DNA of 64,000 nucleotides from Pestalotiopsis fici W106-1. Lineage: Eukaryota > Ascomycota > Sordariomycetes > Amphisphaeriales > Sporocadaceae. Made by a program: the position numbers and the translations under genes. The stretch's first letter is position 1. The number at the start of each line of letters is the position of its first letter. This document shows, one piece after another, positions 22,814-36,398 of the stretch. The notes beneath the pieces were generated by a model. It was not told the origin of the DNA and did no database searches. It worked only from the letters and a program-made list of their open reading frames with translations. The DNA lies in assembly GCF_000516985.1 (NCBI RefSeq), contig NW_006917094.1:1426001-1490000 (forward strand), in the 5' to 3' direction.

Positions 22814-24265
22814 GCTGGGAATATTGAATAAGTTACATTCGGTTCGCCCGGGCCGTGTTTTTCTCTCTTTCCTTCTTTCTATTCATCTCATCCTCTGGTT
22901 TATTTCTGATCGGCTGAACGCGCTGACGAGAATCCTATTTGAGAAAGGGGAAGGGGGCTAAAAAGACACAAAAAAAAGAGGATTCAATACCCTTCGTATA
23001 TCTCAGGATTCCGGATCGCCTGCCTTGCCTTGCCTTGCCGCGCCGGCAGCGGACTCCTCGGCAGGACTACTGCACTCTGTAAAGAATGTACCTAGCTCCG
23101 TACCTTACACTAGGTATTACTATGTAGGTAATTCAGAATCCTTCCATCGTGGAGGAGGATTTAAGCCCTTGAAGGGTAGGCATCGCCCCACTCGTGGCCA
23201 AGAATCCCATCTTTTCCACTTTGTATAAGCTTATCTGTCTCTCCCTGTGTGTGCCGAATCCGTGATTAGAAATGATCAGCTTCCTTCTCCCTCTGCTGAA
23301 AAGTCTCCTTCCTGTATGTGGCGGTAACAGACAACGAAACAGAACGCACAGGGCTCGCAACGAACGTGCTGTTTGATGATCAGCTTCCTGCAAGCCATTG
23401 TGGCCCAAAAGGGAAGGGCGAGCTTTGGGCCGGGTGTCGGTCCATGTGCACAGACGACCGGTTTCCACTTGCGGATTCTTGGAAAGAGTCCGGCTCTCAG
23501 GCGAATCTCAGATCGGATTCAAGAAATACAGTTTGCTTTGACCTCCTTTTGCAGCGGAGCGGTGTGCTAAACATAGGCTCACCATCTTTAATCTCATATA
23601 GTGGCTCATACTGTATATGTAGCTAGTATTAGGCTGTGGCCTATGGAGAATCGCATTTTGCAGGCAACACGATGGAAAATATCCAAAATCTTCAGGCATA
23701 TGGCATGGTATAATGAAATTGGCACGCAAAAATGCCCGTTGTATTTTATGTAATGTACAGTTTTGGAGACACTGAGGACCTTCTGGCTCTTTCAGTTGCC
23801 CCAAACACACTGCGTCCCTTTTTTCTTCTATCCCATCGGCTTAGTGTATGTATACTCCTACATCCTCTGCTTCTTCTGGATAAGAGCAGCCAAAGCGGCT
23901 GCATCTATGCAGTCTCAAATCAATGTGTGTGTGTGAAAACAAGAACGCCACTTCCCCCTCACCGCCTATACCAATACAAGAAAAGAAGAGAGTTACAAAG
24001 AGCGAGAAAAGTTAAAAAGTCTTTGCCGTCTCGAAGATATGATAAAGTATGCCAGTCGCACTGGGGTATCTCAGATCGGCCGTTATTCGTAGATGTATCA
24101 AATACAAGTATTGCTTTGCCCAACTCCATAAATGTGAGTAGAAAATTTGATAGGAAATTATAAAAAGAAGGCGCTCCAAGACGGAAGCGTCAGATGTAGA
24201 AAAGAGTGAAAAGTTTTGAAGGTGAAGTTGAATGCATGTTGGCAGTGTTGCCGGCACAAGAAAAC

Positions 24266-24350
24266 GCAAATGAATGGGTATGGCGAATACAATCGGCCGT
24301 GATGAAAACTCAAATGAATGGGTATGGCTAATGCAGTCGGCCGTAAGTTG
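24266..24350. repeat. Imperfect ~45-bp tandem duplication
   Basis: Two adjacent copies share caaatgaatgggtatgg, then g/taat-c/g-a-tcggccgt, then a gtgatgaaa word. The second copy has an insertion before its gtgatgaaa. It lies just downstream of the Uds1-domain stop codon, probably in the 3' UTR. Confidence 0.6.
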
Positions 24351-24466
24351 TCATGCGTGATGAAATCGTGAAAAGGAGCGTTAAAATGTGACAGGTCGAG
24401 CCAGTCATGATGTAAAGATGTAATGTTCCAGCATTGGAACCAAAGATTAATAACGAATGGAAATGT

Positions 24467-26894
24467 CTAGGAAACTGACACCGCTGGAGGCTGGAAGACT
24501 GCAGAGGTCAACAAGAAGCCCTCATTAGCGGAATCATCCTTCAAAGGTGGCGTTGGGGCAGGTGGCGACATTGGTGGTGCTTTGGTTGTCTTCTGTGCCG
24601 AGTTGATGACAAGTCCGCTGCCGTTGAGGGCCTCGTGACTCTGGGCGCGATGAATCTCCTTTCTCTTCTCATCTGAGATATCGGTAACCTTGATAGGCTC
24701 AGGAGTGTGTCTTCCTACACCACTGAGCTTGGTGAACTCAGTCTCGACATCGGCAAGGAGAGCGTAAACGTCGCTGTCTGCATAAATTCGGATACTTTCC
24801 ATGCGAGCAAGAGCAGATTGGTGCTCAGAAGCGCTATCGTCCAGGCATAGACCAGCGGTAATGCTCTCGGCGGGGACCTCTGGTATGACAGATGGCACGC
24901 GAGCCACAACTCGTTGAGGAGAGGATGATGGAGATGGAGCGTACGCTTGGTGTTCCACCTTGGTTGGGCTGCGGGGTGGAGTGGTGGCTTCAATCGAAGC
25001 ATTAGGTATGCGTACACCCATGGCCTGGTGAAGAGACTCGCTGGCACCAGCAAGGTCGACTGGATTGGAAGCCAAAGTGGCGGCGGCGGCAACGTGCTCA
25101 AGAAGCTTCTGGCGGACCCGGGTTCGACGGTTCTCAGCGTGTTCCAATTTGGACACCCAGTCGTCAATCGAAGCATCCAGTTCAGCAAGTGCCTCTTCCT
25201 GCTTGAGCATGGATTCGTAGCTGAATTTTGCAACACGGGGCGAGCGGAGATATTGACAGATGCGAGAGTGGAGGTTGCGTCGTCCAGCCCTCAAGGAAGT
25301 GTAGGTGCGACGCAGATACTCGGTCCGATCGTCGAGGTGACGGAGTTCCTGATAGATTGAGGCTATTAGCTGCTTGTTCATTTCCGCCCATTTGACTAGT
25401 CCTGCATACCTTAGAGAGGCTTTCGACGTGTTCCTTTCTCAAAACCTCGAACCTCATTGCCTGGCCGTAAGCCTGCTTCTGCAGGTTCGCAAGCTCCTCA
25501 CTCTCAATCATCTTTGATGCTTCGGTAGGTTTCCACCCCTCAGGCAGGGTCTCAAAAGCACGACGCTCTGCACTCTTACTGGCCTTTGATGCTGTGCGTC
25601 GTAGAGGGACGCCGACACTGCTTCCATCAGTTCTCTTTCTAGGACGTCCACGCTCCATGATGCTTCCGGTGTCCGACTGGTTCCTTCTGTGTGACATGGC
25701 GGCGGTTGCCCGAAGAGAAGCATCGGCTTCCGTCCTATAGGACATGGCAGTGGCACTTCGTGGAATCTCTGCTTCGGCTCTGGGTGTCGACATTGAGTCG
25801 TTGTTGGGTTGAGGAGTGCCCACCGGAGTGATGTTGGCGGCCTTTTCCCAGGGCCTTGGCGATGCTCGACTCTCTGCTGGGGCAGAGATGGGCGTCGGTG
25901 AAGTCGATGCTGTCACGGCAGACTTTGGCGTGGTCATGTATACTGAGGCTGGCGTGAAAGGAGTGAAAGGAGTTCTAGTCCTGGGCGAGTCCTCGGTTTT
26001 TGCACTGCGTGGGCAGGTATCACTGGCGTTGCTGTTGTTCCCTGAACGAAGTCGACTGAGTGACAGCTGATGAGCCAAGCGTGGAAGAGGGCCGGTCTCC
26101 TTTGGAATTACAAGGGGGGCAAGACTCTTGGGGGACATTGGCTGTATACTTGCAGACACACCGGTCATCTGAAGCTCGGCCATATTTGATCTTGTCGATT
26201 CATTGCTTTCCCTGGTTGTATCGTGCAGGTGTGGAAGAGAGTCTGCTAATTTGTGTCGACGCCATGAGTTGACTGGAGAGCTAATGGATCGTTCATGAAG
26301 AGGAGGTCGTCCGGGAATTGTTGCTGAGAGTTGTGAGATGCTTGATATTAACACAGGATACATATTCGAGTGCAACTCACGAGAGTCCATGGGCACCTCA
26401 TGCACAGTGGTCATTGGTCCCAGCTCAGGAACGCTGACCTTTCTGCGTCGGTTGAGGTGATGCTCCTTGATTCTAAGTCTCAGGCTTGACTTTTCCTTTT
26501 CCAGCTTGTCTGATTTCTCGCCAGACTGTGCCATGGCTACTGCAAAGGCCTGCTCTGGGTCAAGCTGTTTTCCGGAAACCACTGAAGGGAGTTGCTTCTC
26601 CTTGGGGAAAAGCTGATATTTCCTAGCCTCTGGGTGCTGCATCCTCCAAAGATATGGCTTTCTCTCTTCAGATGAGCTTATGGATGAGGTGAGAGATGCC
26701 AACTGCATCACAAATATTGGTCAGCTACAACTGCTGCAGCAAGCATAGATACATAAGGTAGGTTTGATGAGAGTGTTGATATAGTAGGTGAGTATAAATG
26801 TGCTTCTTACCGAATCCGTGGAGGCTTGCTGCTTTGCTATATAGCCTTCAAGAGTGCCATCGGCATCAAGCATGCAGCTGACTATATGAGCCAT
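24467..26894 (-). CDS. Uds1 (up-regulated during septation) domain protein
   Basis: Three exons on the minus strand: 26894-26811, 26702-25410 and 25369-24467, giving 759 aa. Exon 1 encodes MAHIVSCMLDADGTLEGYIA up to a gtaaga donor. The second intron is only 40 nt, so its acceptor deserves transcript support, although phase 0 is kept and the domain reads through. Residues ~55-410 are Ser/Thr/Pro-rich and disordered, with many SP/TP sites. The conserved block spans the intron at ~415-520: EGWKPTEASKMIESEELANL, FEVLRKEHVESLSK, then LRHLDDRTEYLRRTYTSLR and LHSRICQYLR. This is the Uds1-type coiled coil first named from an S. pombe gene induced at septation. The C-terminal 240 residues are again Pro/Ser-rich. 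A cytokinesis or polarity role is inference. Confidence 0.8.
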
Positions 26895-27570
26895 TGGGCC
26901 AGGGACCCCTTCGTTGGCGAAGCGGGATGGTTTTATGTCAAAGCCAACCAGACGGTGGGTAAGGACTTGGGCGAAGAGGAAACAAAGGATCGATGGTAGT
27001 TCAGACGATATAGCAGGCGGAGTATATAGGTATGCATGCACTAGTGAGAAGAGCCGGGCGTCTCAAGCATAAATGACGAAAGGCGAGAGCTCCCTGCAAC
27101 TGGGTTTGTCTTTGCTGGGTGTGTCAGGAACATGCAAACACTTTAATAGAGGCTCCCACTCGTCATAATAATAATGATGGACATATAGGGTAGCTGGGAT
27201 GGAAACACTAAGGAAGAACTGGTAGCATGCCAACCAACCAGGCCTGGGGATTATTTGGGATGAAGTATACCGTCCGTGTCGTTTGATAATATGCTTAGCC
27301 GAAGGGTAAGAGAAAGGGAAGGGGGGTCTGGTAAAGAAGTGAGAGAAGCAGATAAAAGTGTCACACACGCTCACACACAAAGAGCGAGAGAGGAGAATGA
27401 GTTCGAGGGACCCTTTTCAGGTACAAGCGAGGACATCGGAGGGGTGCGTCCCAGTGGCGTTTTGAGACGTGGTTGAGGTGAAGCTGCAGCTGCTCCCGCG
27501 GACTGGAACGGAGTAGCATCGTGTATGTGCGTTGCGACCGACCCGGAGTCGATCGTGGTCATTTTCATAC

Positions 27571-27600
27571 TAGGTACCTAGCTTAGGTAGGTAGGTAGGT
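27571..27600. repeat. TAGGTACCTA palindrome next to (GGTA)n
   Basis: The perfect palindrome TAGGTACCTA (27571-27580) is followed by a short run of TAGG/GGTA units. The same decamer recurs at 58824-58833 and related words are scattered through the non-coding DNA. Confidence 0.7.
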
Positions 27601-30600
27601 TGTAAGTCATGGTTCTATGCATGTACCTACATTTGGGCAATACACCAAACCAAAACCAAACGGTCAATCGAGTACATGGGCACATACATAACAGACCATT
27701 TCGACACACAAGAGAATACAAGTAGAAAAAAAAAAAGGTCCGTGGCTGGCGCAGGTTGTGGTAGCGATGGTCTCGAAAATGTCGCCAGGATCGGAGGAAG
27801 CTTACGAGAAGGAGTATCGACCGACAAGGGAACGAGCCCCAGCGACTGCATGGGATCAGGGATACGTGAAACCGCTTGAGCATGCACTCGCAGGGTTGCC
27901 ACTTCCATTTTGTGAGTGGGAAACTTGACCCCACTAAGAATGAAGCCTTTTTTTAACTGCCCACGACTTAGCGTAGATCTCCCCTGTAAGAACACCATTA
28001 ACACTAATAATCCAGTAGAATTGAACTGCTACTATTTTATCAGCTTTTTCGTTACCTCACCTTACCCTGCCAAGATACATATCATTCCCCCATGAGGAGG
28101 AGCCACTGCTGCTGCTACTATGTGCTACCGGCAACTCAGGAACTTGAGACAAGGATGGCTTTCTTTCCTTCTTTCTTCTTCTTTCTCTTCCCCCCCAATG
28201 CCTAGGCCGTAGTACGGAAAGCTTGATCTTCATGGCTGTTCTCCTGACATGGCGTCTCTTATACTGGTTTGGGATGGACAGTGACGGCTCTGATACATGC
28301 ATAAGGGGCCAGGGTGGGAAGCGACTGGGAATTGCATTGGATCCATTGGCCAGGCTTCCAGACGCAGCAAGAATAACCTGTTACCCGTATCTACTGGCTT
28401 GAGGAAGAAGACTGACCAAGAAACATGCATGATGTTGACGTTCGGGGCGATCACCATAATACCAGGAGTAGACTACATTATTCAGGATACATGGTATGTA
28501 CCTGATGCTGATCTTCTAGTGTACAGTTCATGTTGGTCCTACTACATCCATGGGCCTCAAAAATAGCACGGGCTTGATTGAAGCGTCTTGTTTCGCCATG
28601 CTTTGGAGAAATCAGCCTATGAAACCTCATTGCCACGCACACTCTGGTTCATTTCGCACGATCGGACGGACAACTTGCGGGACGCCGGCTATAGTGGTAA
28701 TATTGTCATCGTCGCCGAGAGACGGGACAGTTGAAGGCAAAATGCAAGCGAGGCACCCACGAGACTATCGCGCACGTTTGCCTGCGAGATTGGAAGCGGC
28801 TTGAGCGGAGAATATCTACAGATTACGCCATGAACGTTGGAAGCCCCTATCCGAAAGTTGAATAGTATTCACTCACTACTGACTAGGAGGCAGGTTAGTA
28901 ATATGCCTGCTTGCTGCAGTAGTGCGGTAATGGTGGGTTATGATTTCTTGTAGGCACGTATCATACTTACATTAATAAGAGATGGGTTGGGCTATACTAT
29001 GTAGGGATCACGCCCACCAATGCTGCGCTGATTGGGCCACCGTTGAGTTGACAGACCACAAAGTGGATGTAATGTAGGGTAGAATGTTGCAACTCATTCA
29101 AGGTGCATCACGTACCCACGGTAAGTTTGCACTTGTCTGCGGCTCAAGTGCCGCACTTCACTGCTTATTCAGTGGGGTTGAGCAGAGGTACTGCTTCAAC
29201 TGTCTCGTGCCTCTTCATGGAGTAGTGATCGGCATGGCAAGCGTACTCCAAGCCGATCAGCCGTGTCAATCGGAAGATGTCATCTCAGGGACTGCTTTTC
29301 ATCTTTCTCATGTGAATGCTGCTCGACTCAATCAGCGGTATACCGCGTCTCGGTTAATAAATCACGGACAACAACGACTTGTGCTCAGGCGCTGCGTGGT
29401 CAATCAGCCACCCCGATACTTAGTAGTTGGGTCTAGCCTAGATCGTACCAGTGGCAGTTCGTGCGAGAGGCTAGTACGCAGCCTAATTTATGTATTATGT
29501 AGTATTCAATGTTAGAAGAGTAGCGTTTCCTCGAAGCTTGATTTTTGCCCCCAGTGTAGCGCTCTCGGGTCGTTGCGAAGAGAGGGGAAAACGGCCACTC
29601 TTAGACGGTTATACCGCCACGGAATATAGCCCGTTGTCAAAGACAAATCTGACAGCTTCAAGCTATATCGTACCAATCTCAACTCCTGTCATGTATCGGA
29701 GCTTTTCTCAAAGTATATTCAAATGACTCTTGAAGACACGATGATCATATCCCGTCTAGTGCCTTTGAAACTACTCCAGGTCATGGTAGGCAAGTATCTT
29801 GCTGGGTCTTCCTGCTTCAAGACAAGGCTGGCGAGATCGAGTCCTGGCCGCGTATGACGCTGCTTCAATTGGACGATCGAACGAATACGACTCTGTGTTG
29901 TTTTGCTCCGGGCCAGATGAACCAGAATGAAGTCTGATGACAATCTTTCCTTCTATTCCCAAATCTTTTTGGTACTTTTTGTGTCGTTTTAGTGCTTCAT
30001 TATAGTAACCAGGGTCAAAGCCACTGTCTCGCGGGGTTGGAACACAAGGCTACTAGTACCTACTACCGGCCTATGAATGACCAATGCCGATCGACCATGC
30101 GCACTACGGTAACCACATACTGAAAAGATCGACATTGTGTTTATCAGACGAGTTGACGGGAATTATTCCGGACAATACAATTCTCGCAGGCCCAGCAAAT
30201 AAGCGAGCACCTAGCTTGGGATCAGGATATGTTACGCACGGAGAATTTTCCTCGTGGCAGAGCCAGGAATGCTGAAAAGAAACGCCCCCCCTCCTACGTT
30301 AGCCACCTAACCAGTCAACTAGCGATAGCAGTATCTAATTTGGAGCGATTGTGGCTGTTGCATGAATGATCGCAACATGGTTACGCAACGGATGACTGCC
30401 GAACTTGTCAGAGGAAAGCCACACAATCTGGTACGCCTATGTCATTTGTGTGGCGCATCGAACGACGTCGTGGTCATTGTGGCAATCTCAAGGCAATAGT
30501 ATGCTTCAAGTGCACGGAAGAAGAAGGGTTTGTTTGAGGGCTGGTTGGGTTGATGTCATATCATCTTGCTCCTCGCCACGATCCCCAACCCTTTGGCGTT

Positions 30601-33600
30601 GGGAACTCTTTTCTCGACAATCTACTTTCCAGCCTGGGGCACTACTACATAGTATTGGAGCCTCCGTCACGTCACCAAGACTATGTTACTGTTACATATA
30701 CGTCAAGGCGGACGTGGTACGGCCCGGCCGATCCTGTATGTCTTTGTACCTATCTCTGAATAGTAGTCATGTTTATAGGGCGGAGCACGCGCTATGTGTT
30801 GTACGGTGCCGTCATGAGATTGCTACACCACCCGAGCCAGCGAACGTTGTAAAACTTGGCATGACAAGTACTGGTCCCTAGCCATCACCTATCTCCGCCA
30901 CTACCGTTTCCAGACATCAGAAGAAAAGGCATTACAAGAGAATGACCAGTGATGGCTTCGGAGCAATCATCCATCTTTGGTCTGGCGGTTCTCAGCGCTG
31001 AACTTCACAACTCAATGCATAAGCGCCTCGAGGTCTAAGCTACCGCCTCTAACGGATGTTTGAGAGGGGGTCACCCGTCCTTGATGAGTTTTACGGATTG
31101 GTGCATAAAGCGTAGTACATTGGACACAAGTTACCAGCTTGAACCTTGTGGTAATATGATACTAGCAGCACTATTCTGTATTTTGACTCTGATAGCCCGA
31201 AGAAGCAATTCTTTGCTCTGTGACTCTATCTTCTTGAAAACGGGAGCTTTCTTTCTCTGTTCATTTGAGTAAGGGTGTGGGGAAGAGCCGACGGACGGCG
31301 CTCCGCAGAATGGGGATTGGGCGTTGTTTGGCGCTCCTTCAGCGGCCGCAGCTGGTGGTAACCCCTCCACAGCACAAGCACAGCGGGTGACGGCGGGGGA
31401 GGTCAGAGCTCACATCAATACATTACATTACCATACATAGGCTAATTAGTCTACCAACGATCTGGACGGGTTTCGATTCTCATTAATTTGCGACAGACCA
31501 CGGGAGAACTTATCAGACACCATCCAGGCGCACCGTTTTCACAGACATGGAGGCTTCCAGCGAGCAAGCAAGTCCTCAGCAAGGTCTTTGCGCTGCACTA
31601 ATTGTTTGGCACGGTTGGGGTCCCTCCCTCGCTTCCAGACCCAGCCGTCCAGCACCTCGGTATGCCAAAGCCAAAGAAAGCTTGCCGTCTCCCGAGAGAG
31701 AGCACCAAACCCAGCCCACCATGGTTCTTTTCGTCCATGATAGATCATGGCCTAACCTCATTCCTGCCCTGTTGCCGATGTAAGCTTGGTGATGCCAAGG
31801 CTGCGATACGGAGATCACTTGGCTTTGTCATTGCCCTTGGTTGCTTGACTGGTACAGCTTCGAAACAAGGATTCCTGTCTGAGCACTATACTCGTTGCGC
31901 GATAGCAGGAAAATTTCATGCCATTTCATTGCTGCCTCAGTGACAGCCACCGAGCGTCACATTGTCACAAATATAGCCGGTCGCCTTGGTCCTCAGGGAG
32001 CGGGCAGGACAGACGAGGTTGAGCGAGCAGCAGACATTATGCCTATCTGAGGAGCCGGTCCAAGTGCAAACACCCAGCGATACGCAGGTTGCATTGCTCC
32101 CAGTGTTGTCGACCTCGTCACGGCTAGCTCTACCACAGTATGTCAGAAGACCTCCTCAACAACCGTCACACCGCTCTCGAGTCTCGACCGTTCCTCACCA
32201 TGATTTGTTATTAGAATAAAGAAAACATGGTAGGTGATTTCATTTCTTTCCTGTCGAATGCAATATCTCCGCATCTATCACTGCAACCCACGATCTGCCG
32301 GGAGTCTGGCCTCACTGGATCATTTCTACATTGAGTACTCTGTAGGACATGAAGCAACCCATCCTCCTACGGCATCCTGCGGCAGTTGAGCTAGTCACAG
32401 CAATGCCCAAGTTATGCGTTGCATGAACGGCATCCTCTTGCCTCAGGAGTATTACGGGCGGCAGTTGTCTTCTGCACACCCAGGTGCCGCATGGACATGT
32501 TGGATTCTCCGCGGTGGATGGAAGATCAACTTGATCAGCACCAATTGAATACTGAATCATGTTTGGGGGTCGAGCTGGCAAGTTGTTTAGGTATCAACAA
32601 CCCAATGCCTGCCACTCCTCTCTATCTGCACCGTTTTGCGTGGTTATCAGATAGATCAACCATGCAGTAGCCATTTTGCTGTCCAAGAAGTTGATCAGGT
32701 AATCACACACCTTATCCCTAGTCCATTACTCCTTGTAGCAGATGGCCCAGGTCACAATTTGAACGGTCACGAGTCATACTCAATGTTACGTCGAAATGGA
32801 CAGCACCGAGTCCAGCCACATAGCTTATTAAATAATGTTGCAGTCCTAATTTCCAGTGCGCGATGAGGTCCTGAATCATTGAAACCAGCATCTGCTCTCA
32901 CCCCGCTTTCCCCTGACAGGCGGGGGTCCAATACATATGATATGGATCTGGCACCTGCAGCGATCTCTGCACACCTCGAGGTTTTCATTCATAATATCGG
33001 CCGCTATAAGCCTGGCTACCCTGGCGGGAAGCCAAGGGTTTGGGCAGACCACGAGGGTGCGGACCTATCGGGCGACGGACCGCTACGGCAAAGCTTATGT
33101 GTGCCCTCCCTGCGCTTCCTGCCCCCCAAGGAACCATGGAACACAAGAGACGCTTGCTAGGCTTGCTCTCAGCTCTCTCCTCCCGGCCGAACTTCACCTG
33201 AACCTAGCGCAGCCTCCCCAGAGACTAGGTAACCAGAGTTTGTCTCGTCACAAGAGCCCTGCTTGTTTCCACCGGAATGGGACCCTTGGGATGTTTGAGG
33301 AACCTTGTTTGGAGAAACTCCACCTATATTGGGCATGTCGGGGGGTCAGCAATAAGTGGGCAAAATGACACAGGACAGAAACTAGCAGGCAATACGAAAA
33401 GAAAGAGAACATTTTCGGAAAGCGATTCGTAAAATTAGCAAGCTTTAATTACTAGTCACTAAGCGAGCATCATCGGCGGAATAAATAGAAAAAAAGGCAC
33501 AGAGAGCTCTTATATTTTATATCTTCGCTCGGCCGAAATGCACATCACCGAAGACATCAGAACATGATTGTTGGTGATTACTGCTGTCTAGGCTCGCAAG

Positions 33601-36222
33601 TTGCGGGGCATCTCTAAATCTAGACTTCGGAGAGTTTTATCTCATCTAATGCGGCTCGTTCCGGGATCGCATGTTTCTTTTCTTTCTATAACGTCCGTGT
33701 TGATTTTTGGTATTGCATGACTAGTAATGTAATTATCACGATACGATTCGCAATGTGACGATTCGAATATGAGCGTGCATCTGTCGTACCATTATCGACA
33801 CGCACTGACAACTCAGCAATGTATAAGAAAACCTTCGAGCCTTTGAAAAGCCTTGGTGTAACGGAAGCGGAAGAAGACGGACTTGTATCAACTTTTTTAT
33901 TGACAGGTTGCGATTAGGCTACACCTCACACAGACCAATATATCTGGGTCATGGCTAAGTGAGCCGTCTATCTAATTAACTGCCTATATGTCTTGTCAAC
34001 TAAGCATCTGGGTAAGCTTGTTCTCCATTCACCGTTACACATTACCTCAGTTTCCACTCTCAACAGGGTCAAAATGAGTTCCACTGCGGAATTCGACAAT
34101 GCTGTATGGAACATGGCACTGTCACAACTGTCGTCCTTTTGTAAACCTTGACATAGCTATAGCTATAGACTCCATATGAGTAGCTACTACGCAATTCACA
34201 CTTGCTTCAAAAACATTGTTCAACATTCGGCTGGGCCGCTGCCGAAACATTTGCATCAATTTCTCAATTCGAAACCTCAAAGATAATAGCAACCTCTGTT
34301 TACCGACCATACAAAGCTATCCTCATGAATCAGGACCCCCTTTTTTTCTTGTTCTTTTTCCCCCTCCGCCCAGCGCCCAATCTCCACTGGGCTGGATCTC
34401 AAACGACTAAACTTAAGCTCGTCGAGGGTCCTGCCATGTAACAGAGCTCAAGTCCCCTCCCCTCCCCATTCCAAGCCATCAGCACCATTAGTGACTACAA
34501 CCTCACCTCATGGCTATTTCGATTTTTTTTTCTCCCCCTTATCCACCGAGAATTGGTCCCCTCTTTTCGAAATGCTTCTTGGCTCACCCGCATGATTGCT
34601 GCCGAGTGCCGAAGGGGAGGAAAACAATCTGAAAACACGTCTCGGCCTTGACTACTAAATGCGTGTTGATACACACTCCACTGGGCCTCAACCAAACCCG
34701 CCAGAGCAGTCGAGAATCAAGCCATCGCGCTGTCAATAATCACACCCACCTAGACTGCCAGAGAGAAATCAGAGAGGCAGCCCAGAAAATTTCGAAATCC
34801 ATAGAAAGGAGATTTTCTTGGGCATGACCGGGGTGCCCAGTGAGCATTGGGAGGTGTCCGTCTCGTCCCTATGCAGACCGGAAACGTATCCAGGCTTTTC
34901 CTTCTCTCGTAATGTCCGCAGATGATATGACCGCAGCAAGCAGCGAGTTATGACTCTCATTGTAGCATTTCCCCCATCTTGTCAAGGTCAAGGTCATTCA
35001 TGCAGGCACTCTGACCCTGAATGGCAAGGGATTCGACTTCCCATAGTTTGGGACCAGTTTGGTTCATCACCTGGCCGCTGCAGTTTGCATCCCGGTATAG
35101 ATGCACGATACCTGCACCACGCATCACATACGTGCTTTACATGCAATACCTGCTTTGCATGATCACTCCCATAACGCCAAATCGATAGAGATTGGCTCTA
35201 TCAGTCTTCTTGGACTGGAACCTACCGTAGGTATACAGTATAGTCTGAGCAACGGTCATGCTAAAGGCGGGGTCGCCAGGTTCTGCTGAGACCGCCGCCC
35301 GTCTGATAACCCTTTCCATAGAAACATGTTGCTGGTTCTTCGTTTGGGAGTTCCTTGAGTCGCCATTGATAGTCGCTCTTGAAAAACAAGGCACATCCTG
35401 ACTCCTGTAATCTATTTTTTGCTTCTTCGAAACCGACTCCCCTAGTTGATGCAGCGCGGGTGAGCTTGGGGGCTTTGGTCAATGTTGCAATGTCATATAT
35501 AGCTTGACCGAGAGGATCGCGGCTTGACTACCCCGATTAAGACTATAGTTTCGAAGCGAGGACCTTTTCCCTTTCCTTCTAGATTATCGAAACTGCCACC
35601 AACACATTTGGTACAGATTCATGCACAACTTCAATGTATACTCCGAAGTGCAAGCATGTTAAAGCATAGCAGCATAGACTATGCGGAGAAATTATCGTAG
35701 AATTATGCTTCTGGTTTTCCGCATGTCTGCCGGGGTAATTTTCCCACTCCAGGAGTAACATAAAATGTCACTCTTGTCTATATCTGACTGGCTGCATACA
35801 CAGTCAACGGGGCTAAAACATGTATAATGCATGCGCACTAGCTTTTACCCCCAAGCTGCATGTTTCATGCAAGGCAACACAATAGGTAACACATACAGGC
35901 TAGGGCATCTCGACTTATCAGATCATGCTTTCTGCCCCAGCTCCAACATGGCGCAGCAGCGGAAGAAGAAGAAGAAGACGAAAAGCAAAGCGAAATTCCA
36001 TTGATGCCGTGCCCGTCACAGCACATATTATACATTATAGTCTTTAAGTGTCAGAGCATCACCGCTTGCACTACATGGAATGTTTCTCATCAACTCCATT
36101 GAGGTCTGTCTCGGGTGACGGCAGCCGCGCATACGCATAATGGAAGCGCTGTTTCCTCGTCACAGTGACCGATTGTAACGCGACGCTGCACGGGGACTCT
36201 CTTCCTGTCACCATTTTCTTTT

Positions 36223-36247
36223 CTCTCTCTCTCTCTCTCTCTCTCTC
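36223..36247. repeat. (CT)n microsatellite
   Basis: Twelve-plus uninterrupted CT units in intergenic DNA. Confidence 0.9.
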
Positions 36248-36377
36248 GGGGGGAAGTCCAGGTATCCTACTGTAGTGTAGCAATACCAGGTTACATAGAA
36301 CATGGGGGGTTGGTCATCACGGAGACTTGGGTTTTACGACCGATGCAGAGATTTCATCTTCATCCTTCCTCCTCATA

Positions 36378-36398
36378 ATCATCATCATCATCATCATC
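36378..36398. repeat. (ATC)7 microsatellite
   Basis: Seven ATC units in intergenic DNA. Confidence 0.85.

Larger units (their letters stand above)
20288..24466. other. 4.2 kb region without recognised genes, rich in low-complexity tracts
   Basis: Contains a 19-base poly(A) (21603-21621), a GT/GC tract (22231-22266), a poly(T) of about 38 positions with one undetermined base (22776-22813) and a ~45 bp imperfect tandem repeat (24266-24350). Short frames here lack motifs. It separates the 3' end of the RING gene (+) from the 3' end of the Uds1-domain gene (-), so both 3' UTRs lie here. An unannotated non-coding transcript cannot be excluded. Confidence 0.5.

Noticed and set aside
23732..24163. 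143-codon plus-strand frame
   Set aside because: Low-complexity sequence, no motif, opposite to a probable 3' UTR.
29084..29515. 143-codon plus-strand frame in the gene desert
   Set aside because: No domain, no codon bias, no neighbouring exons.
30405..30881. 158-codon plus-strand frame in the gene desert
   Set aside because: Cys/Trp/Ser-rich random-looking translation, no splice-consistent extension.
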